From: Falciphora oryzae
Lineage: Eukaryota; Ascomycota; Sordariomycetes; Magnaporthales; Magnaporthaceae
Direction: 5' to 3'
NCBI GenBank assembly: GCA_000733355.1
Contig: JNVV01000027.1
Span: forward strand, 206,940 to 270,939
Length of the DNA stretch: 64,000 nt
Each line of letters begins with the position of its first letter. The stretch's first letter is position 1. The notes beneath the pieces were generated by a model. It was given only the letters and a program-made list of their open reading frames with translations, was not told the origin of the DNA and searched no databases. The translations under genes and the position numbers were made by a program. Shown piece by piece: positions 34,585 to 45,111 of the stretch.

Positions 34585-35038
34585 CTAGGGAAGCAAACAA
34601 CACAAAGTTAGGAGGAAGAAAATCCAGGTGGTGGCTCACTGTTTGCACTCCGGTTCGCACTTTCATCAAGCGGTAGGCACGAATTGAATTCCACATGCAG
34701 GTGCGGCTGCCAGCAGCGGCAAGGCCAAGGCAACTGGACCTCAGAATACAACGAGCTCGGCCGAACCTGCGGTGATGCCCCTCCGACCTCCTCTCCTCTC
34801 AACAAGTGCTTGGTCCTCAACTATGACAAAACCCCTATCGTGAGCACCTGCCGAGGCGCCCTTTGTAGCGACCGACAGACGATCACCCGATGGTCCGCCA
34901 TGCGATGACGACAAGGAGGATGGTGATAATTCCCCGTCCGCGCGGTGCTCGTGCCGGTTGAACGCTATTGTTTTTGTTGTCGGGCTGTAGCCAAACGTGT
35001 TGCCCCTGCAGACACCAGACTTGCCAGTTCGGTGTCCT
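34585..35038. other. Intergenic, with a possible small coding relic
   Basis: A 74-codon plus-strand frame at 34684-34908 has a Cys-rich, protein-like first half (six Cys, TSEYNELGRTCGDAPP). It has no signal peptide and no recognised domain, and its tail looks random. It could be a fragment of a secreted Cys-rich protein; evidence is too weak to call a gene. Confidence 0.25.
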
Positions 35039-37565
35039 CTAAACCTCTGATCCTGCCGTTGTCTTGTCTTTCCGCTTGTGCAGCCACGCTTTTGCCTTGC
35101 GCCTCCAGCTGAAATAATATTCATCTTCGACTACCCTGGTAGCCCCCGGCGAGGCTCGAGCTGAAAGGCTTTGCAGATCTGCCAAATTTCGGCCCCCATA
35201 AAACCCGTTTTTCAACGCCTGGTTCGCCAGACTTGCCGCGGCGCTGACACGGGGTATCACGGGGTCAGCAGCAACACCTAGCCACGCGTCCGGAACCTGG
35301 GCGGGCGATATGCCGACGTGCTCCTGGTCGTCCATCCCCCTGAAGCTCCCGAAGCGATAGATGCGGTCGGCAAACAGGACCTGGGCGCGCAGGTGCTGCC
35401 AGCCGAGCTCGGGCGGCACCGAGAACTCGGGGCACTGCAGGATATGGCTGTGGTTCACAAGCAGCGCGAGGTCCATGAAGGTGAAGACGGACCGGCAGGA
35501 ATGGATGGGGACCCGCGGCCGCAGCAGCCATATGCTGAAGCAGTAAGCGATCAAGATGGCGTAGACGGCGTAGAATATGCGCGGCGAGACGATCATGGTG
35601 TAGTAGCCGTCGGGGCTTATGTCGTAGTCGCGCAGGTAGAAGAGCTGGCCCAGGACGGTGTACATCTCGTTGCTGAGCGTCGCTAGCAGCGTGCCGAACG
35701 CGACCTTGAAGTGGCCAGATCTGAGCGCACTAAAGATGCAGGTAATGGGGTCGGGGTCGACGTAGTCCAGTAGCATGCTGCGGAGCGCAGTGGCCCCCAA
35801 GACTCCATTGTCCTCTTTGTCATGAAACAGACGCTTGCGTTCCTGCCTGTCCAGGGGACCAGCCATGTTGACGATAGGGGCCTTGGTGCGGTTGGACATG
35901 TCGTATGGCATGATGAAGTCGTGGAACCTATCGAAAATGAGGCAAGGCAGGAACCCGAAGACGATGGTGGCCTCGAAAAGATTCCTGGTAGCTGCCTTGA
36001 CTCGAAAAGGTCGGTAGATATCTCCACGAGCCCAGAAAACGGTTGCAGCGACGAGGAGGCCGATACCCATGACGGTCACGCAAAGCGCGTACCGCAGTTC
36101 TTGATAACTCTGGCTTGATATGGAGCCGTGGGCATCATTGGAGCTGGGCGGGTGACTTGTGTTTTCTCTAGGCTCTGATTTCGGTTGGTGAGCGACGGCG
36201 ATTTTACAGTCAGGAGGTATTTGGGCAATTCCGCTCCGAACGCCGGCCATCGATTCGAACTTACCAGGCTGAGCCACAGCTCCTCCTCGTTGATTTTCAG
36301 GCTGGAGCGCTGGGCCAGTAGCCTCGACTTTAGGGGCAGGCTCAACCTGCTGCTTGGGCGTCTCTAAGCTGGATGCCCCAGCAAGATTATTCCCAGACAG
36401 CGACGGCTGAGCTCCAATGCCATTACTGTTAGAAGCGCCGGCGGATGCGGCGGTTTCAGTAGCCTCCCCTGGCCCAGAAGATTTCTCTGCAAAGAGCTGA
36501 TGTTCTCCGGGTGTCTCCATCCCGGGAAGGGTTCGTGGTTGATTCTGGTCGTCGATCGGCAAGAACCGCACGCCGTAGATGATCCGGTCGGTTCCGAATT
36601 CTTTCCAGTAGCCCAAATGAGGACGCTGCGTCCATTTTGTTACCTCGTGCGGTAGGTCAATGCTGCTAGCGGTGTCCATTTCCGTGAGCTTGTCGAAGAT
36701 ATTGGAGCCTTGAATGAGCGCCAGCTGCGCGGCAAGCGTCGTGGGGCTCCACTTCAGGCCCGTTCTCCTCTTCCTCAGATGCCAATAGATGCCCACGGTG
36801 ACGATGGCTAGGAAGAGGTAATGACAAATGGCAGCCACGGCGAGCCCAAAATTGACGTGTATCCTCCAGCTGTAGGAGTCCTCCTCCTCCACGAACTTGA
36901 AGATGTTTGACTTGATGTAGAGGAGGAGAAGGATAGCTAGCGACGAGGTATTGACGAGACAGCTGATATAGTCGCGCCCTTTCCCGAGGTAGAATATCTG
37001 GCTGAGGCTGAATTCGTCTTCGTCCAACGCGGCTAGTGGCATGGCGAGAATCCTGTGGGAGTTGTGACGCTTCTGCTTTTTTTGAGCGCAGGTATTGGAG
37101 CTGTCGGCCATGCGGACATATGGGATGGTTCTGTTGTATGACTTCAAGGTCCCTCGCCACAACAGGGTCGTCACGAAGCCGACAGATCCAGGGGCATAGA
37201 GCCACACCTGGTAGCTCGTCCTGGAGTCGATTCGGAACCAAGGGGGCTCGGCCGAGTCAAAGATTACCAGGCCGATGAGGGTGGCAATGCACAGCAAGCA
37301 CACGCCGAGAATCATCCCCAGGTACCAGTTCTTCAGCGCTACAGGGCGAAAATTTAGCTTAGGGAGCCCTGCTTCGTCCTTCTCTAGAAGCAAGTCGAAG
37401 ACCCCAATGCCACCTTTGTGGAGATGTTAACGAGGGGCTATGGTTTTGTTTGCAATGGGACATCGTCTAGAGCCACCTACCTGCAGCGCTTGTGGGTGAG
37501 GGGTCGGCCGGGTGATCGATGGCTAGCGTGGCTGCCGTTTGGCTGTCTGTAGCGGAGGAAGCCAT
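35039..37565 (-). CDS. DUF3433-type multi-pass membrane protein
   Basis: Two exons (37565-37481, 37413-35039) join through a GTAGGT donor and an AAG acceptor to give 819 residues starting MASSATDSQTAATLAI. Two similar halves are visible. Each has several hydrophobic segments (for example WYLGMILGVCLLCIATLIG and, later, LRYALCVTVMGIGLLVAATV) and a region with a proposed DUF3433 signature (YAPGSVGFVTTLLWRGTLKS in the first half). A Pro/Ser/Gln-rich hydrophilic linker (about 300-420) separates them. DUF3433 proteins are fungus-specific membrane proteins with no assigned reaction. The C-terminus is basic (RRKAKAWLHKRKDK). I infer plasma membrane or endomembrane location from the hydrophobicity only. 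Confidence 0.7.
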
Positions 37566-38727
37566 TTGCTTTCCTAACAGGAGCGCGGCAGGGTTTCGTT
37601 TACAATGAGCAACTGCAAGTTCGATATGTCAATCTAGCTAGGAAGAACGTGCCTACCGCATCTACAGTGGGCTCTTCATCTCGGGGTGAGCGAGCGTGCC
37701 AGTTATCAGAAAAAGAAACTACAGAGGAGGCAGCCGGTTCAAGGGGGGCTGTCGCGAATGCAGGCGTGTGATAGTTTCGCTTTCCGATCACAGGACTCCC
37801 ATGTCCGGTTCCATCCTTGGCGAATGATAAAGTCGTCCTACACGCCATACCGACAGCTAGGCGAACAAACGAATGATTCTATCACCGAGGACTGCTGTGG
37901 CGGCGGCAGGCATGAGATGGCGTTCACATCTATTGTTATTGGCGTGTCTTGGCAGAAACTGATAGGCAGGCGAGTAGCGGCATGGGGCGAATTGCGGAAG
38001 CAGAATGTGATGAGCCCGCATGGTGGCTGCTCATTCTGGACCCCGGGCTCGCCCGGCCTGAGGGTGTTTTGGCTGCGCTTTTTTAACACATAAGGGCCTG
38101 GGCTTCCTAGGACTTCTGGCATGAACTGACGGTAGGTAAATCGAGAACAGAGCTCGAAATGCCTGATGGATGCTCAAATCAATTTTTCCAGCCTCGTGAA
38201 AGAGTGTTTGAGGCAGCTGGGCTGGCTCTGGCGTTGGAAACGCGGAAGGAACAAAAAGCGTAGAACTGGATGGATGGGGAGTCTTCTCATATACGTGGTG
38301 CCCGTGGACCGAGCGTTCAGGCTGACATGGCGGTAAGGCTTCGAAATACCATGGAGGTTGGTGTTTCGCGAAGCACAAAGCACAGAGCCTCAGGGGCTGC
38401 CCTAGGCCATGTCTTTGAATTGGGTATTCGTAGGGTTAGGGTTACCGCTATCATAGCTATGACGACATGCCGACGGACTCGTCATTGGTCATGGGGTAAA
38501 CTCCGAAACACGACTGCCAGCTCCGTCGGACTGGCGACATTTTTGCCCAACCACGGCGCAGGCGGGCACAAAGACCAGTCGCTGAATAAGGCATCAACTA
38601 GCGATTTCGCACACAATTCCACTGGTTGCTGGCCCAACCGTGCCCGTGCTGGTCACGATGCAACATCCATTCCACCTCCGCTGACTGCTTCCCGAGGCAC
38701 AGCAATACGAACGAGCCGGACGCAAAC
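37566..38727. other. Intergenic: divergent promoters of DUF3433 and ceramidase genes
   Basis: 1.2 kb divergent spacer without a supportable gene. It contains a short telomere-type repeat, listed separately. Confidence 0.5.
38431..38444 (+). repeat. Interstitial telomere-type repeat (TTAGGG)
   Basis: TAGGGTTAGGGTTA holds two overlapping copies of the fungal telomere unit, about 290 bp upstream of the ceramidase start. It may be a telobox regulatory site or a repair scar; the sequence does not decide. Confidence 0.6.
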
Positions 38728-41166
38728 ATGGGGCGCCAAGATAGCGAGGCCCAGCGACTGCTGCTGAGCAAAGATGACGATGGTGTCGGCGAGGAATACT
38801 CGGCACAAACCTCCAGTCCCGGCCTTGCCAGACGAGCCTTGTTCAGATGGTCACACCTACTGAGCGGCATCTTTCTCATCTTTGGACTGTTGCTGGTGCT
38901 ATTTGCATTCTGTGATTCGCCCGTGGGTCTGTTCCTGCAGGCCTGGAGCGCCAAGCCGGGAGCCGAGCACGGCACAGATGCAGGAGACCGGTTCCTCCTC
39001 GGGGTTGGCAAAGCCGACATCACCGGCCCCGTGGTCGAGATCAACTTTATGGGCTACGCGGACCCCAACCAGGTCGGCTCTGGCCTCCGGCAGCGCCTGT
39101 ACAGCCGCGCGTTCATTGTCGGCGACCTGGAGAGTCCCGCCAACCGCTTCGTCTACCTCGTCCTGGATACCCAGTCCGGCGACACGGCGGTCCGCTACGG
39201 CATCATATCAGCTCTGCACGCCCTCGGCCCCGAATATGCAGAGCTGTACGGCCACCACAATATCGCCGTCACAGGGACCCACTCGCACTCGGGCCCAGGG
39301 GGTTGGCTCAACTACCTGCTGCCGCAGATCACGAGCAAAGGGTTTGACCACCAAGGCTACCACGCCATCGTCGACGGCGCCGTGCTCTCTATCCGCCGCG
39401 CCCACGAGTCACTTGCCCCCGGCTACCTGAGCGTTGGTCGGACCAGGGTGCTCGGTGCCAACATCAATCGCAGCTTGTTTGCGTACCTGGCCAACCCGGA
39501 GGCCGAACGCGCGCGGTACAACGCCAGCACGGATGATGATGGCTCCGTTGAAAAGGAGATGACGCTGCTCCGGTTCTCGCGCGCGTCCGACCTGCGAAAC
39601 ATTGGTGTCTTGACCTGGTTCCCGACCCACGGCACCTCGATGCTGGGCAACAATACGCTCGTCACGGGCGACAACAAAGGCGTCGCCGCCTACCTGTTTG
39701 AGCGTGCCATGAGGGGCCACCCCTCGGCCGCGCCCGACCAGCCTTTTGTTGCTGGCTTCTCGCAGGCCAGCGTCGGCGACACGAGCCCCAACGTCCTGGG
39801 CGCCTGGTGCGAGGACGGCTCGGGCGTCGTGTGCAGCTTCGAGAATAGCACCTGCCCCCTGGACGGCGGCAAGGCCCGCAGCTGCCACGCCAGGGGCCCC
39901 TTCTTTGGCAGGGATGATGGCGGTACGGCGTCGTGCTTTGAGATCGGCCGCCGCCAGTACGAGCCCGCACGTCGACTGTTTGACGAGACCGAGGCGCCCC
40001 TAAGTCCGCTTCGCGGTGACGGCGGAAGGGTGCGGTCCTTTCACACTTTTCACAACATGTCCGGGTTCGAGTTTCTTCGCCCAGACAGCCCCGTCGGCGG
40101 TGATACTGCCACCAACAGCTCGCTGCTGAGGACATGCCCCGCGGCGCTGGGCTACTCGTTCGCGGCCGGCACGTCAGATGGACCGGGCGTGTTCGACTTC
40201 ACGCAGCACGACGGCGACCCGTCCAACACGAGTCCCGTGTGGCAGGCCGTGTCCCGCATGCTCAAGGAGCCATCCGAGGAGCAGCGGGCGTGTCACGGCA
40301 TCAAGCCAATCCTACTGGACGTGGGCGAGGTCAACCGCCCGTACCAATGGACTCCCAACATCGTCGACGTCCAGGTGCTTCGAGCCGGCCGGCTAATCAT
40401 CATCGTCAGCCCCGGCGAGGCTACAACCATGGCGGGGAGGCGTTGGAAGGACGCCGTTGGCCGTGGCTACGCCGAGCTTGTTGGTGGTGATGAAGCCCCT
40501 GTCGTCGTCCTAGGTGGGCCGGCCAACTCGTACACGCACTACATCACGACCGAGGAAGAGTACGGGATCCAGCGGTACGAAGGCGCGTCGACGCTTTACG
40601 GGCCGCACACTCTCAACGCGTACATCAACGTGACGCTGTCATACCTGCCGCATCTTTTGTCTGGCGGCGAGGGCGACAAGTCCCCCTCGGGCCCACCCCC
40701 GCGCCACGACCCGGCGTCGCTGCCGCCCGACAACACCAACAGGTCGCTGTCTTTCATCGCCGGGGTGGTGCGCGATGGACCCAAACCGTTCAAGTCGTTC
40801 GGCGACGTGCTCGAGGACGTGGATCCGGGACGTATGTACTGGCGCGGGCGAGACGCGCCGAAGGCCGTGTTCGTCGGTGCGAACCCACGCAATAACCTGC
40901 GACTTGAGGAGACGTTTGCGGCGGTCGAAAAGAAGGAGGGCGGGCGGTGGGTGAGGGTGAGGGACGACGCAGACTGGTCGCTCGTGTTCCGGTGGCGGCG
41001 GACCAGCGGCCTGCTGGCCACGAGTGAGGTCGAGGTTCAGTGGGATGTTGAGGACTGGGCGGATGAGGGTGTGTACCGGCTGCGATATTACGGCGACTCC
41101 AAAGGCCTGGGCGGCAGTGTAACGCCATTTGAAGGCGTTAGCGGGGAGTTTACCATTGTGAGTTAG
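38728..41166 (+). CDS. Neutral ceramidase, type II membrane-anchored
   Basis: Intronless, 812 residues from MGRQDSEAQRLLLSKDDDG. A cytosolic N-terminal tail is followed by one hydrophobic segment (about 43-61), predicting a signal anchor with the enzyme outside the cytosol. The catalytic domain begins FLLGVGKADITGPVVEINFM. GTHSHSGPGGW (His185, His187) is a zinc-ligand region, and the nucleophile is Ser353 in GDTSPN. A C-terminal Ig-like domain (from about 660) includes FVGANPRNNLRLEETF. Several NxS/T sequons are present. It hydrolyses ceramide to sphingosine and fatty acid. An upstream in-frame ATG at 38626 is possible, but the extra 34 residues look non-coding. The lack of introns over 2.4 kb contrasts with its neighbours. 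Confidence 0.92.
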   Translation: MGRQDSEAQRLLLSKDDDGVGEEYSAQTSSPGLARRALFRWSHLLSGIFLIFGLLLVLFAFCDSPVGLFLQAWSAKPGAEHGTDAGDRFLLGVGKADITGPVVEINFMGYADPNQVGSGLRQRLYSRAFIVGDLESPANRFVYLVLDTQSGDTAVRYGIISALHALGPEYAELYGHHNIAVTGTHSHSGPGGWLNYLLPQITSKGFDHQGYHAIVDGAVLSIRRAHESLAPGYLSVGRTRVLGANINRSLFAYLANPEAERARYNASTDDDGSVEKEMTLLRFSRASDLRNIGVLTWFPTHGTSMLGNNTLVTGDNKGVAAYLFERAMRGHPSAAPDQPFVAGFSQASVGDTSPNVLGAWCEDGSGVVCSFENSTCPLDGGKARSCHARGPFFGRDDGGTASCFEIGRRQYEPARRLFDETEAPLSPLRGDGGRVRSFHTFHNMSGFEFLRPDSPVGGDTATNSSLLRTCPAALGYSFAAGTSDGPGVFDFTQHDGDPSNTSPVWQAVSRMLKEPSEEQRACHGIKPILLDVGEVNRPYQWTPNIVDVQVLRAGRLIIIVSPGEATTMAGRRWKDAVGRGYAELVGGDEAPVVVLGGPANSYTHYITTEEEYGIQRYEGASTLYGPHTLNAYINVTLSYLPHLLSGGEGDKSPSGPPPRHDPASLPPDNTNRSLSFIAGVVRDGPKPFKSFGDVLEDVDPGRMYWRGRDAPKAVFVGANPRNNLRLEETFAAVEKKEGGRWVRVRDDADWSLVFRWRRTSGLLATSEVEVQWDVEDWADEGVYRLRYYGDSKGLGGSVTPFEGVSGEFTIVS

Positions 41167-42796
41167 GGAGTTTTTACGTGCTTAGGGTCGGTCGGCACCT
41201 ATTCTTAATTACAAAAGATCGCTTCACGTCGATAATATGGTTGAAATACCATCAATAAGAAGATCCAGAGGCTCACTGCCTAACCAGTTATCTGGGTAGA
41301 CAGCTACCGGCGACCTAGCTTCATCCAACTTACACCAACTTGGCCTACGGACTCACCTTGACACGAGGGGTATCTAGGTAGCTATAACCTTTGGGGACGG
41401 CCATGATTGAGAAATGAGGGCGGGGTGAAGAGGAAGGCGGGAGGCGGGAGGTGAAGGCACCAAGATTTCTGCCCTCCTATCTCGGCCACCCTTTTTGCAC
41501 CATGGTGGGACGAGCCAGGATACTGCCACCGCTGCTAGCATTAGGGACGAAGGTGGATTCTCGCCAACGGTCCGGTCTCGAGCACTCGAGCAGTATAGCG
41601 GTTTTCTGCTCTCGCCTTGCCTCCCGGTAACCCTTGACGCCTGGCCGCCCCGCACGATGGATTGATAGATGCCTCGTGACCGTGGTGTCGGCCTCGCTGT
41701 GACGCGCCTCAAAACGGGCATGCTTCTAATAAAAGGGTCGCACCCACCAACGCTGCCCTCCTTTCGTCTGGTCCAGCCGCCAAGTTTTTCAAAACTTCGT
41801 GCTCGTGCTCCGCCATCTCCATCACACCGCAGACCCGGCCCTCGAATAAGCAGACGGACGCACCGAAATTAGTGTACCTGCATGTGGTTGTGTCTTACAA
41901 GGGCCGCGCTAAAAGATTCCGCCTATCATGGCTCTGGGTGCTGCGGCTGGACTTCAGCTCGTAAACGAGCGAGCCACTCCGGCGGGCTCGCTTATCTTTG
42001 TTTGTGGAACCGCAGCTGCAACCCACGATACTCGAAGAGGACGAAAAAAGTAAAAGATGCCAAGCTTGACCGGCAGCATCCGCAACCCCGTGCTGCAGTG
42101 TTTTAAATCTGGTGATCGCATGGCGGTTAAGCGGAAGAGGTTTTTGGCTCGGCGCGTTAGCTACCTAGAGGTACGTATACGACGCTACAGTAAAGATCGA
42201 TCCGTTATCCTGGCGGGCCCTGTCCAACACTCGTAGCAGTGATTCGTTATCCAAGCCCGAGCACAGGGTATCCCGCGTGGATCTTGTATGCCTATCCCAT
42301 TAGGGAAGCCTCCTCCATCCTAGAAACATTCCCATCTCCGACATGAGGGGTCGAGGCTGAGGGCTGGATTACTCTGCCCATCTTTCTGTACCAAAAACCC
42401 TTTTTAGACTCATAGCTATGCGCCAATAGCGGATGCTGCTCAGAACGCATATTTCCGTCTTCCAAGGGGTGGTTGCTTACTGTCACGAGGTTTCGTGCTG
42501 TTTAATACCATGTTCACTTGGACAAGATGATCTTTGCTATTTACGAGCCGGGCCTCCCGATCTCGGGTATATAGGAGACAGCATCGGTGTCCCTTCTGGG
42601 TTTTGTATTCGTCTAGAACATCAACACAACCACATCAACACAAACAACATCTCTCCAATTTCTTGTCCTGTTTTCATCCTTTTCCTCTTCCATCCCCGCT
42701 GTCTTCCTCTGTCCCCATCTTCCTTCCCCCCTACACTCTACGTTCTTTGTTTTTAAGACACACTCGCCCGCCAGCCCAGCATCAACAAAAATCATC
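41167..42796. other. Intergenic, 1.6 kb, promoter of the CheD-like gene
   Basis: No supportable gene. The right end has a TATA-like element and a long pyrimidine-rich leader (42660-42750) before the next start codon. Confidence 0.5.
42568..42574 (+). promoter_or_regulatory. TATA-like element of the CheD-like gene
   Basis: TATATAG lies 223 bp upstream of the start codon and is followed by a CT-rich, AACAC-rich leader typical of well-expressed fungal genes. Confidence 0.4.
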
Positions 42797-43867
42797 ATGC
42801 GTTTCACCACTAGCACCAGCCTTGCCGCCCTTCTTCTGGGCGCTGCTGCTGTCTCGGCCTTGCCCATCGACACAGCCGGCCCCAACACTATCGCCGCCCG
42901 CGGCGTCGACGGCGACGATGGCAGAACCTGGGCTGAAATTGACAACATTGTGGCGGCGAGGAGCAACGTACCCCGCTCTGCCGCGCTGAGCCGGCCGCCC
43001 AGGGAGCGCAGGAACCCCGATAAGACGAAGCCTCCAAAGACTAACCCTCCCAAGGCGAATCCTCCTCCTGCGAACCCTCCCAAGGCGAATCCCCCTACGA
43101 CGAACCTTCCCAAAACTAACCCTCCCAACACTAACCCTCCGAAGACTAATCCTCCCCAAACTAACCCTCCCAAGACGAGCCCTCCAAAGACTCGGTGCAA
43201 GAAGAAGAACACCAAGGTCGGAAAGCGATCCGGCCAGGCGACTGACCTGAATCTCAACCCGTGGGCTGACGATGACCTAACTGCCAACCCGTGGTGCGAT
43301 ACGCCAGGCGCTAGCGGAAGCTCGGACCCTGCCCCGGCCCCAGCCCCAGTCCCGGCCCCGGCTCCCGCCCCCGCCCCGAACGCCGGCGGCTGGAACACCG
43401 CGGGGACCGAGGTAGCCATGAACGCGTTCGCGGAGCCCTTCCCCAAGACGGCGCGCAAGACCAAGGGCCTGGTCACCTGCCTCGGCGTCGCCGTCGTGAC
43501 CCAGTCCGGGGGCGAGGTCTGGCCCGCCCTGGCGCACGTCAGCTCCGAGGGCGCCGGCCTGGGCGTGCTCAAGGACTTCGTCGCCAAGGTCGCGGGGCCC
43601 GGCAGGACCGTCACCCGCATCGTGGTCCGCCGGCCCCGGACCGACGTCGGCACCGTCCCGAACTGGGGCGCGCAGATGACCAAGGAGCTGGAGGACGCCG
43701 TGACAAAGGCCAAGACGATGCTGGCGGGCCTTGGGGGGTCGGTCGTCCCCGAGATGATCCAGAGCGAGATGGGCGGGCCCAACAACCACGTGAACCGCCA
43801 GCCGCCCGCCGGTACCATGTGGATCACGGCCACCGGCGAAGTCTTTGTTGACGGAAACAGGGTATAA
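42797..43867 (+). CDS. Secreted Pro-rich protein with CheD-like C-terminal domain
   Basis: Intronless, 356 residues. A signal peptide (about 1-21, MRFTTSTSLAALLLGAAAVSA) is followed by a short region, then a five-residue repeat array of PPKTN type at about 76-132, a basic patch (KKKNTKVGKR), two NPW motifs (154-166) and a Pro/Ala run (178-194). The globular C-terminal domain (about 197-356) contains KTKGLVTCLGVAVV and ALAHVSS. Thr222, Cys228 and His247 have nearly the spacing of the Thr/Cys/His triad of bacterial CheD glutamine deamidases. The ending, with EMGG, then NRQPPAGTM and TGEVFVDG, parallels the CheD C-terminal GG..R..F...TG.V.V pattern. Domain identity and any deamidase activity are inference. 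It is duplicated in tandem just downstream. Confidence 0.7.
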   Translation: MRFTTSTSLAALLLGAAAVSALPIDTAGPNTIAARGVDGDDGRTWAEIDNIVAARSNVPRSAALSRPPRERRNPDKTKPPKTNPPKANPPPANPPKANPPTTNLPKTNPPNTNPPKTNPPQTNPPKTSPPKTRCKKKNTKVGKRSGQATDLNLNPWADDDLTANPWCDTPGASGSSDPAPAPAPVPAPAPAPAPNAGGWNTAGTEVAMNAFAEPFPKTARKTKGLVTCLGVAVVTQSGGEVWPALAHVSSEGAGLGVLKDFVAKVAGPGRTVTRIVVRRPRTDVGTVPNWGAQMTKELEDAVTKAKTMLAGLGGSVVPEMIQSEMGGPNNHVNRQPPAGTMWITATGEVFVDGNRV

Positions 43868-44321
43868 ATGGGGCTGGAAAAAGGGGATTTGCGGCTGGTG
43901 CTGTAGTTGGTGGGATTTGCTCCTCGATAACACGACAGGCGATTGCTTTGGGAAAGGCGTTTGGCGTACATGGCATGGGTATCCGCTGCTAGAATTCTAG
44001 ACTGTTTTATCGATATGTTTTATTAGTGTTGCTTGCTCGGGCTCGCACTCGACGAGTTGGTTCTACATGAAAAATAGAGAAGTCACTGTTGAGACAGCCA
44101 CATTGTACCTGGACGAGGCCCGCCCCACGCGTTCAGATCTCGACAGTGTGGTATTTTTTTTTATTTACATTATCCGTCCCTTTAACTTTATGCCCTCTGG
44201 TTTCCTGCGTTTCTCCTTTGCTATCGCAAGGAAAAACCCGCCGAGGCCCAGCTCTCAGCTCAGCTTTAAAACACTCCCACAAACCTTCCCAGAATCAACA
44301 AAAAAAAGGTCATCGTGGGAC
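43868..44321. other. Spacer inside a tandem duplication
   Basis: 43868-44153 is the 3' flank of the CheD-like gene and is similar to 45112-45377 behind the second copy, so it belongs to the duplicated unit. 44154-44321 is where a signal peptide of the second copy would be expected, but no intact one is present. Confidence 0.6.
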
Positions 44322-45111
44322 GAGGAGCAGCGTACCCCTCCCCGACGCTTTGAGCCTGCCGCACAGGGACTACAGGAACACCGCGAGGATAAAAGTCCTC
44401 CCATAACGAGTCTTCCCGAACAAATGCTCCCAAGCTAATCCTCCCAGAACCAATCCTCTCAAAGCCAGGCGCAAAATGAAGAACACCAAGCTAGGAAAAT
44501 CCCACCCGTTGAACAGCCCGAGTGCCAACCCCTGGGGCGACCAGACCGCCAATCCGTGGCGCGACGACGCACCGGCGGCTGGCGAAGGCTCGACCTCCGC
44601 CCCGACACCCGCCCCGGCCACGGATGACGGCGGCTGGGCTACCGCGGGAAACGAGGTCCGCATGTTCAGTTTCCAGGAGCCCGCCCCCCTGACGGCGCGA
44701 AAGACCAAGGGCCTGGTTAGCTGCCTCGGCATAGTTGTAGTCGCTAGGTGGAAGGGAACGATCGCGCCCGCGCTGGCGCACATCACCTCGGGCTCGTCCT
44801 CTGGCCCTACCCAGCTCCAGGAGTTCGTCGACAAAGCCGACAGCCCCGATAACGAGATCGTTCGGATCGTGGTTCGCCGGCCCAGGACCGACAGTGGCCT
44901 GCCCCCGTTCTAGAAGCAGGCCGACACCGATGCCCTAGCGGTCACCATGTCGCAGGCCAGGAGGATCCTAAGAACTCTTCACCCGACAATCGCCATTGAG
45001 GAATCCGACAGCGAAATGGGCGGGGAAAACTGCAAGAACCGTCAACCGCCCGCCGGCACCATGCGGGCCACCGCCGACGGTCAAGTCTATATCGATGGAA
45101 ATCGCGTGTAA
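44322..45111 (+). pseudogene. Decayed tandem copy of the CheD-like secreted protein
   Basis: Aligns to the upstream gene from GAGGAGCA (42958 there) to the stop. The Pro-rich repeat array is shortened and frame-broken, and the basic patch, the NPW motifs and the whole C-terminal domain are recognisable, including the equivalents of Thr222, Cys228 and His247 with identical spacing. One in-frame TAG at 44911-44913 falls at or near the position of Trp290 of the intact gene. After it the frame stays open to the matching NRV end and TAA (45109-45111). No signal peptide is visible. TGG to TAG is a G-to-A change, equal to CpA to TpA on the other strand, the context preferred by fungal repeat-induced point mutation. 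No repaired reading is given. Confidence 0.75.

Noticed and set aside
38626..38727. Upstream in-frame ATG extending the ceramidase
   Set aside because: The added 34 residues are Cys/Ser/His-rich and would precede a good cytosolic tail plus signal anchor; MGRQDSEAQ is the more natural start.
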